From: Obelidium mucronatum
Taxonomy: Eukaryota; Chytridiomycota; Chytridiomycetes; Chytridiales; Chytriomycetaceae
Length of the DNA: 16,305 bases
Direction: 5' to 3'
Assembly: GCA_025765595.1 (NCBI GenBank)
Contig: JAIVFH010000518.1
Span: 1 to 16,305 of the forward strand
The notes under the pieces were generated by a model. That model did not search any database, was not told where the DNA came from, and worked only from the letters and a program-made list of their open reading frames with translations. The translations under genes and the position numbers were made by a program. Shown piece after piece: positions 1 through 7,810 of this stretch. The first letter of the stretch is position 1; each line of letters starts with the position of its first letter.

Positions 1-604
1 CATTTGTACCAGGAATAGGAATTGTATTGACAAGTGTGGTAGCGTCGAAATGAGGCACGAGCTGCTTTGGTGCATAAAGAGCAGATGTTTCAAGCGCACT
101 TGGAGAGCTGTCCAGGAATAGATCTCCATGTCACATGCGAGCATAGTACATGGCATTGGGTGCTTGGCACTGCTTGGTACAGCATCAGCTTCATTGTCTT
201 CGTCCTCCAAACAAGATTCCCATTCTTGTAACAGAAATTCTATGTAATTGGCGGCAGGGGAGACGGAGGCTGGACTGTTGAACAAGCGGCGGTTTGGATT
301 ATCATCTGAGGTAAGCTGGGAAACCCTTCTTCTTCTTTGATGGTAGAAAAGTAAAACATCTGTTACAGTAGCAGATAGAAGCTGAATGCCTCCCATTTGT
401 GTTGTTGGGGCCGCGTCCCAGGTGGAATTTTGGAGTTGTGCTTCAAGAACATACTGTACGAGAACGCGTGTTACAGCACCAGACTTCCGGCTGGGAGATC
501 AGCAAGGGGGTATTCAGGGCGGGAGACGCGTTCACGGATGCCTTGGCGGGGGTATGGACGTTGCTGAAGGGGGGGTAGCGGGCAGTACGGGCGAGTCGAG
601 GCAT
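1..604 (-). CDS. Hypothetical protein, 3' end off the left edge, exon structure unresolved
   Basis: A minus-strand frame is open without a stop from about 498 down to base 1. It reads like protein: a hydrophobic/Gln stretch (RVLVQYVLEAQLQNSTWDAA), then LLSATVTDVLLFYHQRRRR, then IEFLLQEWESCLEDEDNEAD. It has no start of its own. A likely 5' exon in another frame begins at ATG 604 (MPRLARTARYPPF) or ATG 667 (MERNTLTRTNKQ). Two introns would join them in frame: 454..382 (73 nt, GTATGT donor, CAG acceptor) or 537-456 region (82 nt, GTGAAC donor, ACAG acceptor). Between about 140 and 1 a second frame (LDSSPSALETSALYAPKQL) also looks coding, so another intron may lie near 120-180. I recognise no family. 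Confidence 0.5.
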
Positions 605-1324
605 CTGCGGTTGTTTGTTTATTGATTTGAATTGTTTGTTTGTTCTTGTTAGCGTGTTGCGTTCCATGTCCAGACTTTGTTGTTCAGGGCGAATACGGAA
701 ACACAAACCGTTTCCGCGTTTTCGTCTTTTCGGCTTTTGCGTCGCCGAACAGCGCCGCGCACTTTGAGTTGTTTGTTTTGCGCGCCGTTGTTTGCGGCGT
801 GGCGGCGACGGCGGCGGCGGGCGCGCGCCGACTTGTGCGTGTTTTCGGCGGCATTTGCGGTCGGCGGCGCGGCTGGGCGGCGGCGAATTCGGGCTGCGCC
901 GAGCGAAGGGCGGCGGTCGAGTCGGGCGGGGCGGGCGGCGACTGAGTCACTCGAGTGTCCAAGTGGTTCAGCCGGAAGCAAGACGCGTTGCGGGTTGTTG
1001 GGCGTCTCGGGGGCGTCGCTGGGGGCGGAGGGGTGCGCAGGGGGAGGGGCGGGGCCAGGCAGGGCGCTTTCGAGGTTAATTGTTGACGTTGTGTCCGGGA
1101 ACCAAAAGCAATCTTCAAATAGGCGCAAATCCAAGCACAAAAAATGAAAAAGGCGTAAAGCGACAAGCACGACAAGGAGACAAGGAGACAAAAGCATTGC
1201 TGGTATTCACAGTATTGCTTTAATGAGTTAAATAAAGTCCACAAGAAAGGGGCGTCGCAGAAGGACATAAAAGAGCAACGAACGAAAAAGAGTCCAGAAT
1301 AACAAAAGGCGTCGCGACTCTGAC
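605..1324. other. Gene-free stretch with a GC-rich island
   Basis: No gene is supported here. Bases 781-1080 contain 79 A/T out of 300 (about 74% GC) and are full of CGG/GCG runs; the flanks are near 45%. Frames are open on both strands because stop codons are scarce at this composition. Most begin at TTG rather than ATG and read as Arg/Pro/Ala-rich low-complexity protein. The one ATG-started frame (minus, 1197 to 649) shows no recognisable domain. The stretch lies upstream of the left-edge gene and downstream of the 1325-2914 gene, so it may hold a promoter, a 5' UTR or a GC-rich first exon. A short direct repeat (ACAAGGAG units) occurs near 1171-1190. Confidence 0.5.
943..957. promoter_or_regulatory. 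Candidate bZIP site overlapping a 10-bp palindrome
   Basis: TGAGTCA (943-949) matches the Gcn4/AP-1 bZIP core. It overlaps the perfect palindrome CACTCGAGTG (948-957). The pair sits inside the GC-rich island, about 280-340 bases upstream of the left-edge gene's candidate starts. A 7-base match can be chance; use as a regulatory site is inferred only. Confidence 0.2.
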
Positions 1325-2914
1325 TTAAAGCTGCGATGCTCCCTTCAATACCTTCAACCAACGAACCATCTCATCGCAATCAACAGCTTGCAAATAAAAG
1401 TCACAAGGAACTCCGCTTCTTGTGAGGTCCAATCCACTCAACTTGAGCACCCAAATCCCGTCTTCAGCCACACACGCGTTTTTCAACTCAAACACCATTC
1501 GTGGTCGTGTTTCCATCGTTGCAGCTGAATATCCAGTGTCAGACTTGGGTCCTCTATGACCACTACCAACACTGCTTACACTCCCACCGCGACTACGGCC
1601 ATTTCCTGAGTTTCCATTCAAGCTTGAACCCACAAAATCCATTGCTTCCGACGCAGACGACGAAGACGACAAGGGTCCAGAAATCCAACCGCTTTTTCCA
1701 CCACTACCACCAATCAATCGTCCATTCTGAAGTTTATAATCATAAACATACACTCGGTTACCCAATACACCAATTACACACGGAGTAAGCTTCCCTTCAC
1801 TCACAGAAGAAGCCGTCGTTGCTTTCTTCTTTTTAAACAGGTTGAAGAGGCTCTTTTTCTTGGTTGGAGAGAAAGTACTCGGAGACGCTGGTACTGGTGA
1901 AGGAGAAGTACCGAAGCTTGAGTTCGTGGAATTGATTATCGAGTCACTGCGTTGAATGGATCCATGGAGAACAAGACTACTCGTCAGTAGAACCGAGAGA
2001 GACGCCATATTCGATGGATAATAACAATGCCGCGTCGCTGCGCTCGTCGTTGCCGAAGTTGGTGGCACTTCCGATCCATTGACCTTGCTTGTCGGAATGC
2101 TGAGTTTTGGAAGGTTCTCTTTGAAGCCGCTTCGAGTTGCAGTACTGACCGGTTGAGCTGTGGCTGCACGATTAGATGCAGCCAAAGAAAGACTTTGTTG
2201 TTGAAGCTGAAGAAGGTATTGGTTTTGTTGGTGTTGGATATTTTGAATGTACTGTTGGCTTGAGCTGGACGAGTTCTGGGAAGACCGTGAAGTTAATTGA
2301 GGAGGCGAGTCCATGCGACTCAGTTGGCTTGATTGAGTGTCCATTGAGGGGCGTCGCACAGAGTAACCATCAGACATTGGGGAACTGGTTCGAGGCGTTG
2401 GCGGCGGTGAGTAGGGTGCATAGTACTGATGCTGCTGTTGCTGCTGTGCGATGATAAACTGATTCTGCTGATCTGCGTAGAATTGATCGACTGCATACAT
2501 GTTTGTACTTTGAAAGGTGGGTTTCAGTGGTCGGTGTTGCGAAAAGTTTGACGTTGAACGAGACCGAAGCGATACTCCGTTCATTCCACTATCTTCATCG
2601 TATTGTTGAAGTGGAGCTGTTACTGCGCGAGGTCTGTTTGGAGTCATTGGTATCTGTTGGAGCTGAAAGGGAGTGGATTGCTGCATTTGAAGAGCTGGCC
2701 GTTGGCTTTGGCTTCGCAATCTTCTGCTTTCACAGTCTTGCAGCAGTTGCATGTGCAATTTATCGAATTCGAGGCCAAGTTCTTGAATATTCAGTGTTTC
2801 TGTCGAGTAATCGTCCATCATTGATTTGGTTTGCGCCGAAGCTGCTAAGCTGGTTGTTCGAAGGGGAAAGTTTGGCGTGGAGCTGTTTTGATCAGGAGCG
2901 TAGGGTGGGGCCAT
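1325..2914 (-). CDS. PH-like domain protein with Q-rich disordered N-terminus (family member 1)
   Basis: This is a single open frame of 529 residues. Residues 31-60 carry SMMDDYSTETLNIQELGLEF, related to the N-terminal motif of the four genes at 9119-15498. Residues 65-350 are low-complexity, rich in Gln and Ser, with SPPPTPR (SH3-ligand-like) and RRPS (basophilic kinase-like). A basic patch, KKKSLFNLFKKKK (352-364), precedes the C-terminal domain (about 372-529). That domain shows strands CVIGVLGNRVYVYDYK, a GPL loop, a Ser/Gly-rich insertion, the strand IWVLKLSGL, and a final FYLQAVDCDEMVRW helix with the family's invariant Trp. The fold is inferred from pattern, not from a search. The basic patch plus PH-like domain suggests membrane association. 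It is separated from its relatives by five unrelated genes. Confidence 0.8.
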   Translation of the reverse strand: MAPPYAPDQNSSTPNFPLRTTSLAASAQTKSMMDDYSTETLNIQELGLEFDKLHMQLLQDCESRRLRSQSQRPALQMQQSTPFQLQQIPMTPNRPRAVTAPLQQYDEDSGMNGVSLRSRSTSNFSQHRPLKPTFQSTNMYAVDQFYADQQNQFIIAQQQQQHQYYAPYSPPPTPRTSSPMSDGYSVRRPSMDTQSSQLSRMDSPPQLTSRSSQNSSSSSQQYIQNIQHQQNQYLLQLQQQSLSLAASNRAATAQPVSTATRSGFKENLPKLSIPTSKVNGSEVPPTSATTSAATRHCYYPSNMASLSVLLTSSLVLHGSIQRSDSIINSTNSSFGTSPSPVPASPSTFSPTKKKSLFNLFKKKKATTASSVSEGKLTPCVIGVLGNRVYVYDYKLQNGRLIGGSGGKSGWISGPLSSSSSASEAMDFVGSSLNGNSGNGRSRGGSVSSVGSGHRGPKSDTGYSAATMETRPRMVFELKNACVAEDGIWVLKLSGLDLTRSGVPCDFYLQAVDCDEMVRWLKVLKGASQL

Positions 2915-3178
2915 ATCAGCTTCTTATGGCTTTTCTTCTGAGTTTGAAGTGTCTTTCTGTGTGGTGTCTTTCTTTTTTTTTTTTTGTCAGCCCCCCTTTT
3001 TTGTTTGACCCCCAAACCCCACGTTTCACCATAGTCTCGCAGACGTTTCAAAGGCAAGTTTATCTCAATACGCAAATAAAACATATTCATTGAATGCACT
3101 TTTTCGGTGTATGCCCCAGTATGTTTGGAAAAGTGGATTCAGACACTGAAAATTTAGACACGTCAAGTACTAAACCCG
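2915..3178. other. Intergenic region with homopolymer tracts
   Basis: No gene is seen between the membrane-protein stop and the family-member-1 start. The stretch contains a T13 tract (2973-2985), then C6 (2991-2996) and T6 (2997-3002). These lie 60-90 bases upstream of the 2914 start codon and would be poly-A/G tracts in that gene's promoter or 5' leader. Confidence 0.5.
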
Positions 3179-4279
3179 TCATTCCAGTTTGCCACTTTTC
3201 TTGCTTTTCTCTTTCGCCACTGACGCCACCTGCTTCGCCAACCTTCCAACGCCACCAACCCCACGGTCTTTCACTTCAACCACCCCAAACAAGACATACA
3301 CCATCAAAAACTGCATTCCAACCAAACATCCCGCAAAAAACACGTCCAAGAAGGATACAGTGGCCAAAAAATCTCGTGACCCTGTCCTGGTATTCACCCA
3401 TTCACAAATATGCCGGTCCAAAGGAATCCCCAAGGCTCCAAGCAACACGGACCCAACACAGGGCAATAGAGCCAATTTTCCAACTAAATTTACTTGTGGT
3501 GTGCTTTGAGGGTTTACAAGTACTGGAATGACCAACGTGCACCCAAAAACTCCAGCCGCAACACCAATCAAGGCAATATAAATCAGCTCAGCCGTGAACG
3601 GAACATTCTGAGAAATGCCATAATACGCAGCCATAAAAAGCGCAAGCGTCAATACAAGAGACGCAATATTGACTATAAACTCTCGTTGATCCAGTTGCTG
3701 CGTCGGAAACCTCCGCCCTCTCCGTTTAGGATACCTCTGATAAATCACCGCGAGTATCAAATTGATTCCAATGCTAACTTAAAAAAAACATGCTAAGCAT
3801 ACTAAAAACGCGTAGCTGGCTCCTAACCTTCCTGTACTCGCCACATCCAAAGCCCACCCAACTTCCCACTCCTTCGACCCCAAAACAGCCAAACAGTGAC
3901 AAACAACGGCCCCTAAATTCATCCCTGAATACCACAAAAACACGCGTCTCCACGTCCACAGGTCTTGTCGAATCATTACGAATCCTTGGAGTCCAAGACC
4001 GAGGCCCACAAGCGCAAGTACGAGAAGTAGCGGCGATCGAACAGGGAAATTTTTAAGACTGTTTGTCGAGTTGGGCGTGTGTCCGAGCAGTGTGTACAGG
4101 ATTGTGTGGTGTTGCTCTGGGATAAGAGTTGAAACGTCGAATGCGATTGGTTTCATTGCGCACTTGTCTCTTGATGATGATGAAAGATGCGGAAATAACT
4201 GGTTCCATAGAGCTGGGAGATGGGTTTTGACCAGGTTTGTTGATGACGGAAACAAGCGTTGAATGTTGTCCTCACTCAT
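3179..4279 (-). CDS. Seven-helix integral membrane protein, function unknown, two exons
   Basis: Exon 1 is 4279..3828 and exon 2 is 3773..3179. Removing the 54-nt intron joins two separate frames into a 348-residue protein and removes an in-frame TAA. The junction reads LDVASTGSIGINLILAVIYQ, continuous through a membrane helix, which supports the splice. The first 80 residues are soluble. Hydrophobic segments follow near residues 83-103, 113-133, 143-163, 184-203, 211-238, 248-268 and 286-316, then a Lys-rich tail (KSKKSGKLE). There is no obvious signal peptide. A GIPLDRHICEW stretch after helix 6 and FLDVFFAGC in helix 7 look like conserved motifs, but I cannot assign a family. The start is only 9 nt past the stop of the LRR gene; Met42 is an alternative start that would leave room for a leader. 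Confidence 0.75.
3774..3827 (-). other. Intron of the membrane-protein gene
   Basis: 54 nt with donor AAG|GTTAGG, a T8 tract and acceptor GTTAG|C. A CTTAG sequence is a possible branch site. It carries the TAA that otherwise separates the two frames. A shorter GTATGC...TTAG alternative (29 nt) is below usual intron size. Confidence 0.7.
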
Positions 4280-4288
4280 TTTTATTTA

Positions 4289-5719
4289 TTACTTTGAATC
4301 TGAAAGAGTCGTATCTTCGAACAAATTGCCTTCAACAAGAAGGCGCGTCAAATTGTGAAGACCATTGAAACTTGAGGGGATCGATCCAGTGAGACGATTT
4401 GCGGAGATATCAAGGGATTCCAGCTTGTAGAGTAAACCAATAGCGTCAGGAATAGGCCCGGTCAATTGGTTATGTGAAGCGTCTAGGTACGTCAAGTATT
4501 GCATGCGTGCAAGAGAGTCAGGAATCGGTCCAGTCAGCTCATTGTTTGAAAGATCCAACGAAGTCATCATTTTCAAAGCACCCAAATCAGGAATCTCCCC
4601 AACCAGGCGATTCTCAGCTAAATTCAAGTCTGTCAAATTGACAAGGTTTTCAAAACCAACGTGTGCCAGGGTTCCTGTCAACTGATTATCCTGCAAATCA
4701 AGTTTCTCCAACTTTGTCAACTTCCCCAACACGGGAATCGGCCCGGAAAGTTGGCCAACAGATAAATCCAGTTCCCTCAAGGCAACAAGGTTCCCAAAAC
4801 TGTCAGGGATCGGGCCTGAGAGTTCAAATCCGCTGTCACATCTTGACCCCAAATACATTGTTTCTAGTAGCACTAGATTTCCCAATGAGTCCGGAAGATA
4901 TCCTGTAAGTTTGTTACAATCCAAATGCAGCTTTCTCAGCCGACAAAGGCTACCAAGCGTATCGGGAATGGTTCCCTCAAGTTCGTTGCTGGAGAGATCC
5001 AACACTTCCAATTGGACAAGTCCTCCCAATGTTTCTGGGATGTTTCCAGAAAGAAGATTACTTGATAAATCTAAGTTTTTTAAACGAACAAGACTTCCCA
5101 AGGCTTCGGGAATGGGACCACTGAGCTTATTGAACCGAAGTACCAATGTGGTCAGGTGACCCAGCTCTCCAAAACTATCAGGTATTGGCCCAGAGAGTTG
5201 GTTATAACTCAAATCCAAACTTTTTAGCTGAGTTAGACTTCCCAAAGACGGCGGAATCTCTCCAGAAAGCCGATTTGAGTTGAAATCCAGTTTTAATAGA
5301 TGGCTAAGCCCGCCGAGACTTTGAGGGATCCTTCCTGAGAGACCACAGTGCCACATACACAGGGATTTCAGCTGAATGATTTCACCCAACTTATCAGGAA
5401 TCAGGCCTTGAGCGAACTTGCCAATAGGGCGCTCGATATCAGTGACATGCCCACAGAAAGAAAGGAAAGCAGATTGATAGCCGTGCGATGATGCAAATAA
5501 GAGAACAACATGCTCTTTTGTGAGAGTAGTCTGCCACTTGTTGATTGGTGGGAACCATTTCATATTGGTCAAGGCAAAAGCCGACGACTTCAAGGAAGCA
5601 TCAAAGGCCTTTGATAGAAGCCTGAATTTGACAACTTGCTTGGGCGCAATCCAAGCAAAGATGTCGGCAATGACTTCAGGGGGGCAGTCGGCGAGATTAG
5701 TGCTTTGATTTGCTTTCAT
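4289..5719 (-). CDS. F-box-like protein with plant-type leucine-rich repeats
   Basis: 476 residues, intronless. Residues 9-50 (LADCPPEVIADIFAWIAPKQ, then VVKFRLLSKAFDASLKSS) have the shape of an F-box: L-x-x-x-PPEV-x-x-x-I-F, a second hydrophobic helix, and an L-S-K-x-F end. From about residue 104 to the C-terminus run some 15 repeats of about 24 residues with the plant-type consensus LxxLxxLDLSxNxLSGxIPxxLGxL. One unit near the middle carries a short insertion (LGSRCDSGFELSG). No signal peptide or membrane helix is visible, so it is probably cytosolic or nuclear. An F-box would make it a substrate adaptor of an SCF ubiquitin ligase; that is inference from the weakly conserved N-terminus, whereas the repeats are certain. 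The start is ATG 5719, divergent from the P450. Confidence 0.88.
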   Translation of the reverse strand: MKANQSTNLADCPPEVIADIFAWIAPKQVVKFRLLSKAFDASLKSSAFALTNMKWFPPINKWQTTLTKEHVVLLFASSHGYQSAFLSFCGHVTDIERPIGKFAQGLIPDKLGEIIQLKSLCMWHCGLSGRIPQSLGGLSHLLKLDFNSNRLSGEIPPSLGSLTQLKSLDLSYNQLSGPIPDSFGELGHLTTLVLRFNKLSGPIPEALGSLVRLKNLDLSSNLLSGNIPETLGGLVQLEVLDLSSNELEGTIPDTLGSLCRLRKLHLDCNKLTGYLPDSLGNLVLLETMYLGSRCDSGFELSGPIPDSFGNLVALRELDLSVGQLSGPIPVLGKLTKLEKLDLQDNQLTGTLAHVGFENLVNLTDLNLAENRLVGEIPDLGALKMMTSLDLSNNELTGPIPDSLARMQYLTYLDASHNQLTGPIPDAIGLLYKLESLDISANRLTGSIPSSFNGLHNLTRLLVEGNLFEDTTLSDSK

Positions 5720-5858
5720 TGATTCTTTTTTTTCAATGTGAGTAACTTACGATCAGCCCCGTGAGCATATTAAATAATCGTCGCTTCCGTTTATTATTTA
5801 CTCCTGTTGTTTCCTTGTTTTGGCGAATTGGTCAGTTCTTGTTGGATGACGAATAACC
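5720..5858. promoter_or_regulatory. Divergent promoter between the LRR and P450 genes
   Basis: The 139 bases between two divergent start codons must hold both promoters. An AT-rich ATATTAAATAAT element lies at about 5767-5778. An inverted CCAAT box (ATTGG, 5827-5831) lies about 30 bases before the P450 start. The TATA and HAP-type assignments are consensus matches only. Confidence 0.45.
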
Positions 5859-7664
5859 ATGCCCAAAATGATCCTCAAAACACTCCAAACCCAACTCCAA
5901 CACGCCGCGGATGCTCTCGGTACAACTCCACGAAACTTGGGCCTAGCATTCGGACTGGCGCTCACAGCAGCATTTGCAATTCGTCTTGCCTCGCATTCTC
6001 CCAAGAAAGGCAAAAAGTTTCCCACTCCAAAGGAGCTGCCGATTCTGGGCTCGATGTTGGATTTTGCTCACTACAATAATATGGGGAAACAGCATGAATT
6101 ATTCGCGCGAGTGCATCATGAACACGGCCCGATTGTGAAAATGACAGTTCTCGGATTGTTGAGTGCCTTCTACTCATCACCATCACATTCAGAATGCTGA
6201 AGTATATTTTTTACTTTTACATCAGCGCCTTGATCATGACAAATGATCGCGACTTGATCCATCGAGCTTACACAGACACTGTCAACTTTCACCGCGACGA
6301 CTATCTCGAAAAGAGCGTCATAGGGCTCCTGGATAATTCGCTATTCGTTATGCATTCTGGAGAAAAGTGGAAGCGACACAGAAAGTATATTCAACCAGCC
6401 TTTGGCCCACCTCAGTTGCGGTATGGAATTCAAGTCTCTCAACGTGAAACAAACAAGTTGATTGATTTATGGGAAACGGAAATTGGCCAAGAAAAAGAAG
6501 GGTTTATTGTATCAGATCTTTTTCACGAGTTTTCGTGTCTTGCGCTGGATTTGATGTGAGTGTCCAACACCTGTCCAACACCCAGCGTCATGCTCAACAA
6601 AAACCGTACAAAAAAGCGGACACATTGCATTCTCTCAAGATTTTCATGCCGTGGAAGAACACCATCAAGGAAAGACATCCGAAACTCACGATATGATGCA
6701 GGATCTTGGTCGCCTTTTTCAACAGGTGACGATTTTGTCTTAAAAATATGCATGCATACAAATAAACGTAGTCCAACAGAGAACATCGAATCTTCCATTC
6801 ACTTGGAGCTTTGTTGGAATCGGTACATCCTCTCCCCGAGTCGTTCGAGTCCGCAAATTCATGGATACTCTCGTTGCCAACATTTTGAAAACAAAACGCG
6901 AAGGAGAAAAATCTGGCGAATCGACCGCTCCTCACGTTGACCTCCTAGACAGGCTTCTAGCCGTAGACGCTTCGTCGGACCAACAAAAGTTCAGTGACGA
7001 AGAAATTGTTGGAGAAGTTCTTGGGTTCGTGTTTGCTGGCCACGAAACTACTGCGAATTCTCTCACTTTCGCTGGAATGGAGCTTGCCCAACATCCAGAA
7101 ATCCAACAGAGACTCAAGACGGAAATCAAAACAGTTCTTCAGAAATGCCAGGGTCAGATTTCTGTTGAAACACTGGCGGAATTCAAGTTTTTGGATCAAG
7201 TGATTAAGGAAACGCAGCGACGACATTCAGTGGTTGGAGCGCTCACAAGAACAACGCTGACGGAGGTGGAGTATAATGGCTACATTATCCCACCCAAAAC
7301 ACCTGTTGTTTTGAATCTCCAAGAGTTGCATTTAGACCCTACTTTGTGGGTCGATCCGTTGATTTGGAATCCTGATCGATGGAGTAAACCGACAGCTGTG
7401 AATGGATTCATTCCGTTTTCTGAAGGCCCGCATAACTGCATTGGTCAAAAGCTTGCGCTCATTGAAATGAAGGTAGATATGTATTCCAATTCAGTGTTTC
7501 CGTCGATAATAATAATGCTCCTTTTTCTTATGAACAAGGTCACTCTCCTTTTGATTCTCAACAAATTCACGTTCGAACTTGTACAAGACCAGGAGCTGGA
7601 TTTCGTTACGGCCACAACATATGGATTGAAGAAGGGCTTAAAAGTCAAAGTTTCGAAAGACTGA
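5859..7664 (+). CDS. Cytochrome P450 monooxygenase, five exons
   Basis: Exons 5859..6157, 6226..6555, 6617..6725, 6780..7472 and 7539..7664 splice to 518 residues with every phase matching. An N-terminal anchor (about residues 26-44) and a Pro-containing hinge (KKFPTPKELPILGS) mark a microsomal enzyme. The I-helix AGHETT is at 332-337, the K-helix ETQR (ExxR) at 390-393, a PERF-like PDRW at 444-447, and the heme loop FSEGPHNCIG at 459-468 with Cys466 as the thiolate ligand. His replaces the usual Arg two residues before that Cys. The enzyme would use O2 and electrons from a P450 reductase; the substrate cannot be read. ATG 5859 has A at -3. An upstream ATG at 5845 (T at -3) opens an overlapping out-of-frame ORF to 6079. 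Length and motifs suggest a functional enzyme. Confidence 0.92.
6158..6225 (+). other. P450 intron 1
   Basis: 68 nt; donor GTTGAG, acceptor ACATCAG, candidate branch ATGCTGA. Splicing gives VLGFALIMTNDRDL across the junction. Confidence 0.8.
6556..6616 (+). other. P450 intron 2
   Basis: 61 nt; donor GTGAGT, acceptor AAAAAAG, candidate branch GCTCAAC. Splicing gives ALDLIGHIAFSQDFHA, a normal P450 sequence. Confidence 0.8.
6726..6779 (+). other. P450 intron 3
   Basis: 54 nt, phase 0; donor GTGACG (weak), acceptor CCAACAG. Splicing gives GRLFQQRTSNLPFTWSF. It contains in-frame stops, so it must be removed. Confidence 0.7.
7473..7538 (+). other. P450 intron 4, in frame and stop-free
   Basis: 66 nt, a multiple of three without a stop; donor AAG|GTAGAT, acceptor AACAAG. 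Removal gives ALIEMKVTLLLILNKFTFEL, matching the usual helix after the heme loop. If retained, it would add 22 residues without breaking the frame. Confidence 0.75.
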
Positions 7665-7669
7665 ATAAA
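7664..7669 (+). terminator. Poly(A) signal overlapping the P450 stop
   Basis: AATAAA shares its first base with the TGA stop (7662-7664). It is the only canonical hexamer right at the gene end, so the 3' UTR may be very short. Confidence 0.4.
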
Positions 7670-7810
7670 GTAAATGGTACCCGACTTTGTTTTCAGGATG
7701 TGGTCAAGCTTACGTCCTTCTATTGGAGAAACAAATTCATTCATGAACCAATCCCAAGACTGGCATCTTGTTGAACGTCGCAGGCGAGTGCAAGCGAAGC
7801 AACCGAATAA

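Noticed and set aside
950..1010. tRNA-like GAGTGTCCAAGTGG
   Set aside because: Resembles an A box of a Ser/Leu tRNA, but no B box or acceptor pairing follows.
649..1197. Minus-strand ATG ORF with a hydrophobic N-terminus
   Set aside because: It resembles a signal peptide by chance, but the remainder is GC-driven low complexity without a domain. It might contain part of a first exon; unsupported as a gene.
684..1361. Long minus-strand frame through the GC island (225 codons)
   Set aside because: It starts at TTG, overlaps the end of the 1325-2914 gene, is Arg/Pro/Ala low-complexity, and is matched by equally long frames on the plus strand, as expected at 74% GC.
1930..2030. Possible intron in family member 1 around RHCYYPSNMASL
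   Set aside because: A GTTATT...GTAG pair of 49 nt exists, but removing it breaks the frame.
2845..3099. Minus-strand 84-codon ORF overlapping the start of family member 1
   Set aside because: Lys-rich product of the A/G homopolymer leader, overlapping a convincing gene in another frame.
3179..4279. Alkaline ceramidase or PAQR-type (CREST) assignment of the membrane protein
   Set aside because: Seven helices and LDRHIC are suggestive, but the conserved His/Ser/Asp set of that superfamily is not visible.
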